Source: CAVSVP01 sp963731125 (GTDB taxonomy: Bacteria > Pseudomonadota > Gammaproteobacteria > Competibacterales > Competibacteraceae). Taken from it: 64,000 nucleotides of DNA. Both the position numbers and the translations under genes were made by a program. This document shows positions 34,693-42,175 of the stretch, in pieces; positions within the stretch are counted from its first letter, which is position 1; the number at the start of each line of letters is the position of its first letter. Where the stretch lies: positions 62,001 through 126,000 of the forward strand of contig CAVSVP010000023.1 of NCBI GenBank assembly GCA_963731125.1, given 5' to 3'. The notes beneath the pieces are model-generated. The model was not told where the DNA came from, ran no database searches, and saw only the letters and a program-made list of their open reading frames with translations.

Positions 34693-35682
34693 CTATCTGG
34701 TGTCCGAGATAAGCCTGGCTGGAATGGGTGCTTCTTTGTCCGCCTGAGGATTTTGCATTGCAACGATTTCGCCTAGTTTCTGCCCCGTGTGTACGCGCGC
34801 AACCGCCTTGATGGCCGGGTCCCAGCGTACGGCTTGGTTGCCGAATAGCACAATTACCGTGGAGCCCATATTAAAACGGCCCATTTCGGCCCCCTTTTCC
34901 AAACGGATTGCCGCTGCTCCGGTTTTCGGATAATCCCAGTGTTGACAGATAGTCGCTAACGGCGGCGTAATGGTCCCCGCCCAGACTGTCTCGATGGAGG
35001 CTACATTGACGGCGCCTACGAGTACCAGAGCCATGGGACCGGCCGCGGTATCAAAGCAAGCCACCACCCGCTCATTACGGGCAAACAGCCCTGGCACTAC
35101 CCGTGTAGTGAGGGGCGAAACGCTAAAGAGTTTACCAGGGATATGCACCATTTCCCGCAGATGTCCCGCTAAAGGCATATGAATCCGGTGATAATCCCGG
35201 GGCGCGAGATAGAGTGTAGCGAAGCTGCCGCCGCGAAAGGGTAGGGCACGGCTTGTTGTGCCACCCAGCAACTGGTTCAGAGAAAATGCATGCCCCTTGG
35301 CTTGCAGGATAAAGTCATCTTCAAGCTCGCCCGCCTGGCTCACGCTGCCGTCTACCGGACAACAGACAACCTGATCGCCGGCCGCCAGAGGGCGGATACC
35401 GCTGCGTAAAGGGCGGGTAAAAAAATGGTTAAAGTCGTTATAGCGAAGCGGATTTGGTTCTGCCGCCTCGCTCATATCCACTTGGTAATGTTTAATAAAG
35501 GCACGGATCAGGGCATTTTTGAACCACGGCGTCTTAATCCGGGTGAGTTTGTGAACGGTGCGTGTGCTGAGGCGCTGCGGCAGCAGGTACTGAGGCAAGC
35601 TACGCAGCCAATCCCACAGGGAAAGGTTGTCCGTTTGCTCAGCCGAGGGCGCAGCGCTTGACTGGATCCTCATAGGAAACAT
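34693..35682 (-). CDS. psd: Phosphatidylserine decarboxylase proenzyme
   Basis: 329 aa (start ATG 35682; ATG 35673 is an alternative). Psd makes phosphatidylethanolamine from phosphatidylserine at the inner membrane. Visible: LRSLPQYLLPQRLSTRTVHK, HYQVDMSEAAEPNPLRYNDF, NHFFTRPLRSGIRPL, FATLYLAPRDYHRIHMPLAG (catalytic His region), and the self-cleavage site as GRFNMGSTVIVLFGNQAV. The cleavage motif is MGST where LGST is usual; the Gly-Ser bond that forms the pyruvoyl group is kept. There is a 20-residue C-terminal tail beyond the core. Confidence 0.93.
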   Translation of the reverse strand: MFPMRIQSSAAPSAEQTDNLSLWDWLRSLPQYLLPQRLSTRTVHKLTRIKTPWFKNALIRAFIKHYQVDMSEAAEPNPLRYNDFNHFFTRPLRSGIRPLAAGDQVVCCPVDGSVSQAGELEDDFILQAKGHAFSLNQLLGGTTSRALPFRGGSFATLYLAPRDYHRIHMPLAGHLREMVHIPGKLFSVSPLTTRVVPGLFARNERVVACFDTAAGPMALVLVGAVNVASIETVWAGTITPPLATICQHWDYPKTGAAAIRLEKGAEMGRFNMGSTVIVLFGNQAVRWDPAIKAVARVHTGQKLGEIVAMQNPQADKEAPIPARLISDTR

Positions 35683-35730
35683 AAACCTCGAAGTTTGCGG
35701 GCAAAATACAGTGGGATCACTAGAAGGGGT

Positions 35731-36381
35731 TTAGTGACTATGCTGATAATGCTCGCGAATTTTTAAAAAATCAGCCACCAAAGTTTCCGGCACTTGCGGT
35801 GGCGTAAAAATAGCCCGCAAGTGGGCATCCGGGTCGATTAGGCTCACAGTGGAAGAGTGATCGACAAAATAGCTGGTGTCGTCCTTAGCGTGCTCAGGTA
35901 CGTGGTAGGCTACGGCGCACTGTTTGGCCAGTTTGGCCAATTCATCGGGAGAGCCGGTGGCTCCTTTGAATTTCGGGTTAAAGTAAGTCGTGTATTCCTG
36001 CAGACGTTGGGGCGTGTCCCGCTGTGGGTCCACCGAGATCAGCAAATAGGCAGTATCCTGGTTGAGCCCCCGCTGTGCCAGGAGCTGCTCCACCTTAGAG
36101 AGTTCAGCGAGTGTCGTCGGACAGATATCGGGACAGTAGGTGTATCCAAAGTACAAAAAGCTCCACTGTCCTTTGAAATCGTTCTGGGTCAAGGGTTGAC
36201 CATTTTGCTGAATCAAATTGACATCCTGAATGGCTCTCGGCTCGGGGAAATAGATGCCCGAAATTGCCAGCGGTGGTGCAGCATTCTGACGGATAAACCA
36301 TTGTCCCAGCCAGCTGCCCGTGCCCAGCGCCAATGCACCTACCAGTAGTAAAAAAAAAGTTTTGCGACGTATCATTTGCAA
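35731..36381 (-). CDS. SCO family protein (SenC/Sco1-like)
   Basis: 216 aa. An N-terminal signal anchor (FFLLLVGALALGTGSWLGQW) is followed by a thioredoxin-like fold with the copper-binding/redox pair in FGYTYCPDICPTTLAELSKV and the conserved His in SYFVDHSSTVSLIDPDAHLR. SCO proteins deliver copper to the CuA centre of cytochrome oxidase or act in redox sensing; no oxidase gene lies nearby to confirm the partner. Periplasm-facing, membrane-anchored. Gene ends 48 bp from psd start, same strand. Confidence 0.92.
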   Translation of the reverse strand: MQMIRRKTFFLLLVGALALGTGSWLGQWFIRQNAAPPLAISGIYFPEPRAIQDVNLIQQNGQPLTQNDFKGQWSFLYFGYTYCPDICPTTLAELSKVEQLLAQRGLNQDTAYLLISVDPQRDTPQRLQEYTTYFNPKFKGATGSPDELAKLAKQCAVAYHVPEHAKDDTSYFVDHSSTVSLIDPDAHLRAIFTPPQVPETLVADFLKIREHYQHSH

Positions 36382-36459
36382 TGTGCGAATGCCGAGAAAA
36401 GCAGCAGTTTACCTTAAAATGGAAGGGTAGCCACTTCAGCCGGGATACTTTGCAAGCGA

Positions 36460-36493
36460 CCTTGTAGGAGCGAGCTTGCTCGCTCCTACAAGG
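36460..36493. repeat. REP-like perfect palindrome
   Basis: A 34-nt perfect hairpin, CCTTGTAGGAGCGAGC-TT-GCTCGCTCCTACAAGG. The TGTAGGAGCGAGC arm is a form common in gammaproteobacterial REP/REPIN sequences. Only one copy occurs in this window, between the SCO gene and prmB. Confidence 0.8.
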
Positions 36494-36619
36494 TGAATGT
36501 AGCGCCTGACATATCCCGCCTTAAGTTGGTAGCCAACCGGAACTGCTATACTGAGTATGGGTAACAGGACTTTGCTAAATTTCGACCGCGATCACTTGAT
36601 TGAGTGCCCGAGGGACCTG

Positions 36620-37540
36620 ATGCCAGATACCGATCCTATTTTTCAATGTCTGCACACGATACGTGACTTTATTCGCTGGGGTGCCACGCGTATGAATGCG
36701 GCCGGCGTCCATTTTGGTCACGGTACGGCGGATGCTATTGACGAAGCGGCAGCGCTGGTTTTGCACGCGTTGCATTTGCCGCCGGATCTGCATGGAGATT
36801 TTCTGCAAGCCACGCTGACTCCCGGGGAAAAACAGACCGTAGTCAACCTCTTGGAGCGCCGGGTGCACGAACGCAAGCCTGCTGCTTATCTGATGAACCG
36901 GGCCTGGTTTATGGGACTGCCTTTTTATGTTGACGAGCGTGTGCTGATCCCTCGTTCGCCTCTGGCCGAGTTGATCGAGCGTCATTTTGAGCCTTGGCTG
37001 GTTAATCCCGAAACCGTGACAGATATTTTGGATTTATGCACTGGCAGCGGTTGTATCGGTATTGCCTGCGCCTATGCGTTTCCGGAAGCTGAAGTGACTA
37101 TGACAGACATTTCCGTTGCCGCTCTGGCAGTGGCGCAGCGCAATATTCAGGAGCATGATTTGCACGCGCGGGTACAGGCGATCCAATCCGATTTGTTTAC
37201 GGCCCTGCAGGGCCGCTCCTACGATCTTATCGTAAGCAATCCGCCCTACGTCGGCCAAAAAACCATACAGCATTTGCCCGAGGAGTATCGCCATGAGCCG
37301 ATGCTGGGCTTGGAAGCCGGCGAGCAGGGGTTGGACGTAGTCACCGAAATTCTACGGCAAGCCGCGAATTATCTCAATGCAGAAGGTATTCTGGTGGTGG
37401 AAGTGGGTAATGCACAGGACGTTCTTAGCGCCGCCTTTCCCGAAATTCCCTTTGTGTGGCTGGATTTCGAACGGGGCGGGGAAGGCATATTTCTACTCAC
37501 GGCGGAGCAACTGCGCGACTCCCAGATCCGGTTTGCCTAA
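36620..37540 (+). CDS. prmB: Ribosomal protein L3 N5-glutamine methyltransferase PrmB
   Basis: ATG 36620 is chosen because GAGGGA lies 5 nt upstream and the N-terminus then aligns with known PrmB (CLHTIRDFIRWGATRMNAAG). 306 aa. The PrmB-type helical N-terminal domain contains HFGHGTADAIDEAAALVLHA; then YLMNRAWFMGLPFYVDERVL and IPRSPLAELIE, the SAM-binding LDLCTGSGCIGIACAYAFP, and the catalytic NPPY in YDLIVSNPPYVG. It methylates Gln150 of ribosomal protein L3 in E. coli. Monocistronic. Confidence 0.94.
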   Translation: MPDTDPIFQCLHTIRDFIRWGATRMNAAGVHFGHGTADAIDEAAALVLHALHLPPDLHGDFLQATLTPGEKQTVVNLLERRVHERKPAAYLMNRAWFMGLPFYVDERVLIPRSPLAELIERHFEPWLVNPETVTDILDLCTGSGCIGIACAYAFPEAEVTMTDISVAALAVAQRNIQEHDLHARVQAIQSDLFTALQGRSYDLIVSNPPYVGQKTIQHLPEEYRHEPMLGLEAGEQGLDVVTEILRQAANYLNAEGILVVEVGNAQDVLSAAFPEIPFVWLDFERGGEGIFLLTAEQLRDSQIRFA

Positions 37541-37629
37541 CTATCGGTACGGTATCGCTGTCATATGTGCATAGAAACCTTTTCACCACCCGATTCAGGT
37601 GAGGTTTTATTTCAGGCAGCAACAGGCCT

Positions 37630-38619
37630 TTGATGAGAAAAGACTATAACGCTCAGGCATTTTGGGTAACCGCGCCGGGGAAAGGTGAAATCCGCTCCCA
37701 TCGTCTGGCCTCGCCCGGTCCTGATGAAGTGCTAGTCCGTACGCTTTGCAGCGGTGTCAGCCGGGGTACTGAAAGTTTGGTGTGGCGGGCGGCGGTTCCC
37801 GTCAGTCAGTATCAACACATGCGAGCGCCTTTCCAGACTGGCGAGTTTCCGGCTCCTATCAAATATGGCTATAGCAGCGTCGGGGTAGTAGAGGCAGGTT
37901 CTGAGACCCTCGTTGGCCGCACGGTGTTTTGTCTCTATCCTCATCAGACTGCCTATGTTGTGCCGGCGAATGCCGTCGTGCCATTGCCACCGACGGTGCC
38001 GCCGAGCCGCGCGGTGCTGGCAGCGAACCTGGAAACGGCTCTCAATGGCTTATGGGATGCCGCTCTTCGGCTGGGTGATCGGATTGCGATAGTGGGTGCC
38101 GGAACGGTTGGCTGCCTGGTGGCCTACCTGGCAGCCGGTGTGCCCGGTTGCGAAGTGCAGTTAATCGACGTGGATGCCGGTAAGGCACCTATTGCTGCGG
38201 CACTCAATGTGGAGTTTGCCGTGCCGTCTCAAGCGTACGCTGATGCCGATCTGGTGATTCACGCCAGCGGGGTACCGGCGGGCTTGGTGACATCGCTCAG
38301 TTTGGCAGGCTTCGAGGCGACGGTGGTAGAAATGAGTTGGTTTGGTGATCAACCAGTAAGCCTGCCTTTGGGGGAGGCGTTTCATGCCAAGCGATTGACC
38401 CTGCGTTCCTCTCAGGTAGGCCGGGTGGCGACAGCTCAGCGCGGTCGCTGGACGCCGCGACGACGTCTGGCCAAGGCCTTGGCGTTGCTGGGTGACCCGG
38501 TGCTCGAGGTGCTGGTTAGCGGGGAAAGCCCGTTTAGTGAGCTGCCCCGCACAATGGAGCAACTGGCAGACCGCTCAAACGCTACGCTGTGCCAGCGGAT
38601 CAGCTATCCAACGCCCTGA
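37630..38619 (+). CDS. MDR-type dehydrogenase of the pterin-like cluster
   Basis: 329 aa. GroES-like N-terminal half (GPDEVLVRTLCSGVSRGTES; IKYGYSSVGVVEAGSETLVG) and Rossmann half (DRIAIVGAGTVGCLVAYLAA; VQLIDVDAGKAPIAAAL; DLVIHASGVPAGLVTSLSLA). The first zinc-ligand Cys (LCSG) is present, but the usual GHE is replaced (KYGYSS), so a catalytic zinc is uncertain. The fold resembles BchC-like and sugar-oxidising dehydrogenases. It starts the group that includes a PTPS-like protein, a glycosyltransferase and a methyltransferase. A role oxidising or reducing the sugar or side chain of the product is inference. Start ATG 37630; a weak hairpin with CACC/GGTG arms lies at about 37600. Confidence 0.75.
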   Translation: MMRKDYNAQAFWVTAPGKGEIRSHRLASPGPDEVLVRTLCSGVSRGTESLVWRAAVPVSQYQHMRAPFQTGEFPAPIKYGYSSVGVVEAGSETLVGRTVFCLYPHQTAYVVPANAVVPLPPTVPPSRAVLAANLETALNGLWDAALRLGDRIAIVGAGTVGCLVAYLAAGVPGCEVQLIDVDAGKAPIAAALNVEFAVPSQAYADADLVIHASGVPAGLVTSLSLAGFEATVVEMSWFGDQPVSLPLGEAFHAKRLTLRSSQVGRVATAQRGRWTPRRRLAKALALLGDPVLEVLVSGESPFSELPRTMEQLADRSNATLCQRISYPTP

Positions 38620-38743
38620 CGTCGACCTATTGTCACCTGGATGGAACGCGGCGCAATCCGAGTCTTATAACTTAGCAAGCTACTGGTAGAGTCTTTCCTA
38701 GCAATCGTCTGAGGAACAGCCGGCTGATTAACGGAGATAGTTT

Positions 38744-39160
38744 ATGTATAGCGTAGGTGTTCGCGATCATGTGATGGTCGCTCACAGTTTTACCGGCGAC
38801 GTATTTGGTCCTGCACAAAATCTGCATGGGGCCACGTTCGTTGTCGATATAGAATTATCCCGTCCGACGCTGGACGAGAATGGTATAGTGGTCGATATCG
38901 GACGGTTAATGCAAGTGCTCAAAACCATTCTGGCGGAGCTGAATTACCGAAATTTGGATGACGAGCCGGCTTTTGTTGGGCATAACACCACCACGGAATA
39001 CTTGGCCCGGGTGATTTTCGAGCGTATGGCAGCCTGTATTGACGCAGGTGACCTGGGATCCGGCGGCCGGGGATTGGCAGCCATGAAAGTCACGCTGTGG
39101 GAGTCTCATATTGCCTGGGCGTCATTCTCGGAAGCACTTCCACACGGTAGTAAGGACTGA
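38744..39160 (+). CDS. PTPS/QueD-like protein with altered catalytic residues
   Basis: 138 aa, start ATG 38744 after GGAG (38733-38736). The T-fold outline is clear: MYSVGVRDHVMVAHSFTG, GPAQNLHGATFVVDIELSRP, GIVVDIGRLMQVLKTILAEL, NTTTEYLARVIFERMAACID, AMKVTLWESHIAWASF. Compared with E. coli QueD, zinc ligands His16 and His31 correspond to His14 and His28. The third (His33) is Ala30, the catalytic Cys27 position is Ala24, and the Asp-His pair of LDHxxLN reads LNYRNLD. The Glu of the C-terminal motif (WESH) remains. The residue changes point to a reaction other than standard QueD/PTPS chemistry, or a binding role. The gap to the next gene is three bases. Confidence 0.8.
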   Translation: MYSVGVRDHVMVAHSFTGDVFGPAQNLHGATFVVDIELSRPTLDENGIVVDIGRLMQVLKTILAELNYRNLDDEPAFVGHNTTTEYLARVIFERMAACIDAGDLGSGGRGLAAMKVTLWESHIAWASFSEALPHGSKD

Positions 39161-39163
39161 AAC

Positions 39164-40210
39164 TTGGCGACTGTTCATTTTGTCGTGCCCGGGGATCCTG
39201 CTACGCGCACCGGCGGCTATCTCTATGACGCCCGCATCATCGAGGGATTGCGCCGGCAGGGCCGGCAGGTCGAGTTACACACCCTGGCGGACAGTTTTCC
39301 TGATCCTGATGCTCAGGCGCTGGCCGCTGCCGAACGGTTGTTTGCTGATTTTCCCAACGGGGCCACGGTCGTCATCGATGGGCTTGCCCTCGGCGGCATC
39401 CCGCACCTGGTGGCTTCCCAGGCCGGCCGGTTGCGGCTGGTGGCGTTGATCCATCATCCCCTGACGGCGGAAACTGGGTTGCGTCCTGCCGAGCAAGAGA
39501 GGCTGTTCAAGGCCGAGCGGGAAGCGCTGGCAACCGTTGACCGAGTGATCGTCACCAGTTCCAGCACGGCCAGGGCGCTGGCCGATTATGGCGTTGCGCC
39601 GGAGCATATCGGCGTAGTCACCCCCGGCACCGACCCAGCGCCTTTGGCAACAGGCTCTGGGTCCACCGTTTTGAGGCTGCTGTGCGTGGCTACCCTGACG
39701 CCTCGCAAGGGGCATGGAGTATTGTTTGACGCGTTAGCAACTCTGCAGGAGTTGGACTGGCAGTTACAATGTATCGGCAGTCTCTCCCGCAGTCCCAAGA
39801 CCGCAGCGCAATTACGGGCCCAGCTAACGGAACTGGACCTGGAGCGCCGCGTGCAACTGCTTGATGAGGTCGCTGCTGTTCAGCTTGCGGCTTATTATCA
39901 TCGTGCCGATTTTTTTGTGTTGCCCTCTTACTATGAGGGTTATGGCATGGCGCTTGCCGAGGCCATTGCCCGCGGACTGCCGATCGTGAGCACTACAGCA
40001 GGTGCGATTCCTGACACGGTTCCCAAAGATGCCGCCGTACTGGTGCCACCGGGCGATAGCGCAGCCTTGGCCCTGGCCCTGCGGGAGGTCCTCACCGACG
40101 CTACGCAACGTGAGGCATTGGCTGGGGGCGCGCGCGCCGCCCGTCGGTGGCTTGCCGATTGGCCGACGGCCTGCGCGCGGTTTGCCGCGCAGTTGCAACG
40201 GGTAGGTTAA
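39164..40210 (+). CDS. GT4-family glycosyltransferase
   Basis: 348 aa from TTG 39164, preceded by AAGGA (39154-39158). GT-B fold: N-terminal VHFVVPGDPATRTGGYLYDA, ATVVIDGLALGGIPHLVASQ and LVALIHHPLTAETGL; the C-terminal nucleotide domain has LRLLCVATLTPRKGHGVLFD, CIGSLSRSPKTAAQLR, and the GT4 E-x7-E block FVLPSYYEGYGMALAEAIAR. Next GLPIVSTTAGAIPDTVPKDA. The donor and acceptor are unknown. Two bases separate it from the methyltransferase gene, so the PTPS-like protein, this enzyme and the methyltransferase form one transcript. Confidence 0.88.
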   Translation: MATVHFVVPGDPATRTGGYLYDARIIEGLRRQGRQVELHTLADSFPDPDAQALAAAERLFADFPNGATVVIDGLALGGIPHLVASQAGRLRLVALIHHPLTAETGLRPAEQERLFKAEREALATVDRVIVTSSSTARALADYGVAPEHIGVVTPGTDPAPLATGSGSTVLRLLCVATLTPRKGHGVLFDALATLQELDWQLQCIGSLSRSPKTAAQLRAQLTELDLERRVQLLDEVAAVQLAAYYHRADFFVLPSYYEGYGMALAEAIARGLPIVSTTAGAIPDTVPKDAAVLVPPGDSAALALALREVLTDATQREALAGGARAARRWLADWPTACARFAAQLQRVG

Positions 40211-40212
40211 TT

Positions 40213-41067
40213 ATGGAGAAATTTACGCGGGACTGGCTTAATTTGCGAGAGGCGGTGGATGCTGCCGCGCGAAATCGCGGCCTGTTGCAACAGCTAGTGG
40301 CTTGGCGGGAACGTCACGGTCAGTTAGCCATCCTAGATTTAGGCGCGGGCAGCGGTACCAATTTCCGTTTTTTAGCACCCCGGCTGGGTGGGGAGCAACA
40401 GTGGCTGTTGCTGGATAACGATCCCCAACTGTTGGATAGCATTGACTCTGTCATGCATCGCTGGGCTAACGTTAACGGTTTTCACATCGAGCATCAAACC
40501 GGTGGCTTGCGGATAGCGGGCAATGGCTTTTCCTGTTTTCTGGAAAGCCGCCGGTTTGATTTGCGGTGTATGGAGGATTTTGCGCCTGCTCAGCTTGTTA
40601 CGGCGTCGGCATTGCTCGATCTGGTGTCTGGTGTTTGGTTGGAAACCCTGGCTCAGCGATGTCGTAGCGCCGGCATGGCGGTCTATTTTGCACTGACCTA
40701 TGATGGTTTGATGAATTGGCAACCGCAGGACAAAGCTGATGATACCGTTCGCGAACGGGTCAATCGTCACCAGCACACTGATAAAGGTTTCGGTCGTGCT
40801 TTGGGTCCCGAAGCCGCGGAGTTTGCCGTGAACTGCTTGCAGCGTCAAGGCTGTCGCGTCGCTACAGGCCGCAGCGATTGGCGGTTGGGCCCCGCCGAAT
40901 CAGAGCTGCAATTGGCGCTGGTGGCAGGTTATGCCGAAGCAGCCAAGCAGCAGAATGAGACATCGGCTGCCTGGGTCAATGATTGGTTGTTGCGCCGGCG
41001 CAGACTTATTACCGCTTCTCTTTCCAACATGACTGTTGGTCATACAGATATTTTTGCCTATTGTTAA
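40213..41067 (+). CDS. Class I SAM-dependent methyltransferase
   Basis: 284 aa from ATG 40213 (MEKFTRDWLNLREAVDAAAR), with the start two bases after the previous stop. SAM motif I is LAILDLGAGSGTNFRFLAPR and the motif II acidic residue is in WLLLDNDPQLLDSIDS. Then AQLVTASALLDLVSGVWLET (motif IV region) and VYFALTYDGLMNWQPQDKAD. No substrate can be read from the sequence. It is the last gene of the plus-strand run and is convergent with the RibD-type reductase gene. Confidence 0.85.
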   Translation: MEKFTRDWLNLREAVDAAARNRGLLQQLVAWRERHGQLAILDLGAGSGTNFRFLAPRLGGEQQWLLLDNDPQLLDSIDSVMHRWANVNGFHIEHQTGGLRIAGNGFSCFLESRRFDLRCMEDFAPAQLVTASALLDLVSGVWLETLAQRCRSAGMAVYFALTYDGLMNWQPQDKADDTVRERVNRHQHTDKGFGRALGPEAAEFAVNCLQRQGCRVATGRSDWRLGPAESELQLALVAGYAEAAKQQNETSAAWVNDWLLRRRRLITASLSNMTVGHTDIFAYC

Positions 41068-41133
41068 TACGTTTTTACCGGTACTGTTGATGCGGCGGCT
41101 GGCTCGCCTGGTAAAAAATATCAGTGAACCTGT

Positions 41134-42051
41134 TCAGTGTAATGCGCAATCGAAAAGTACGTCATCGCCCATGGTGAATAAGCGATGCCGCGGCCGCAGC
41201 CCCTCATTGAGGTCCTGGATAGCAGGCAGCGTAATACCGGGTCGTCCAGAGCCGATGAGCAGGGGTGCAATGGCGATTTGTAGTTGATCCAAGAGGTTTT
41301 CTTGCAGAAAATAAGAGACCGTGATGCCCCCACCCTCAATGAATACGCCATAAAGACTGCGTGTGTGCAACTGGTCTAATACAGCAGGTAACCGTAGCCG
41401 GCCGTTATCAATTGGAACTCCGATCACTTGGGCGTTACCTAGAGTACCTTGACCGGTTAGCGCAGCATCACAAAACACTAAGGTGGTTGCGGCATTATCC
41501 TGAAACACGTTGTAGTCGGCCGTTAAGCGACGCTTGGGATCCAGTATAACGCGTACGGGATTGTTGCCGGTGACCCGGCGAGTGGTCAGTTGCGGATTGT
41601 CATGGCGAATGGTCGCGGCACCCACCACGATGGCATCACAAAGCGCACGCATTCGGTGCAGGTGGATGATATTTTCGAGTCCAGTAACATAGCATGAAGC
41701 ACCCGATTCGGTAGCAATGCGTCCGTCTAAACTTTGTCCAAGATGACCGACTGTCAGTGGCCGGCTGGCGGACACCAGACAGATCGGTAGGTAAAGGTCA
41801 AACAAATGTTTTGCAGCGGGTGACAGCGGAGTGCGGGCTGTCCACGTACCGTCGTTGGCTACGGCTAGCAAGGCGGCCTCAGGGGGCGACAAACAAGGCA
41901 AATCGGCAGCGTTTAGATTTAATCCAATGGATTTTGCCGTGCAGTCACGAGTCCACTGGCGGGCACGAATGTAGCCGCGTAGTGCTAAGATAAGTTGCCA
42001 AGCGGTGTCACTGTCAACCCATGGACTTTGCATGTCTGGTATCATAATCAT
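41134..42051 (-). CDS. RibD-type reductase domain protein (no deaminase domain)
   Basis: 305 aa. About 90 N-terminal residues are unlike known domains (WQLILALRGYIRARQWTRDC). Then the RibD_C fold: RPLTVGHLGQSLDGRIATES, IIHLHRMRALCDAIVVGAAT, IRHDNPQLTTRRVTGNNPVR, VILDPKRRL and FIEGGGITVSYFLQENLLDQ. The cytidine-deaminase half of RibD (HAE, PCxxC) is absent. It would reduce the ribosyl chain of a diaminopyrimidine-type substrate, the product of a GTP cyclohydrolase II such as the divergent neighbour. Start ATG 42051 or ATG 42045. Confidence 0.82.
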   Translation of the reverse strand: MIMIPDMQSPWVDSDTAWQLILALRGYIRARQWTRDCTAKSIGLNLNAADLPCLSPPEAALLAVANDGTWTARTPLSPAAKHLFDLYLPICLVSASRPLTVGHLGQSLDGRIATESGASCYVTGLENIIHLHRMRALCDAIVVGAATIRHDNPQLTTRRVTGNNPVRVILDPKRRLTADYNVFQDNAATTLVFCDAALTGQGTLGNAQVIGVPIDNGRLRLPAVLDQLHTRSLYGVFIEGGGITVSYFLQENLLDQLQIAIAPLLIGSGRPGITLPAIQDLNEGLRPRHRLFTMGDDVLFDCALH

Positions 42052-42098
42052 AACAAGTTAACCGGTTCGGGAACGTTTCGGTCCTGGATGTTGTCTCT

Positions 42099-42127
42099 TT
42101 TACTAGATTGTATAACATTTGTCTAAT
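42099..42127 (+). promoter_or_regulatory. Candidate promoter for the GTP cyclohydrolase II gene
   Basis: TTTACT (42099-42104), a 17-bp spacer, and TCTAAT (42122-42127) lie in the 124-bp region between the two divergent genes. A fair match to a sigma-70 promoter by eye. The overlapping TGTATAACATTTGTCTAAT may contain a regulator site; this is not demonstrated. Confidence 0.35.
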
Positions 42128-42175
42128 TATAGACTACCGGTAAATGTTGGCCAACCCAGGGGAGAACTCTAATCC

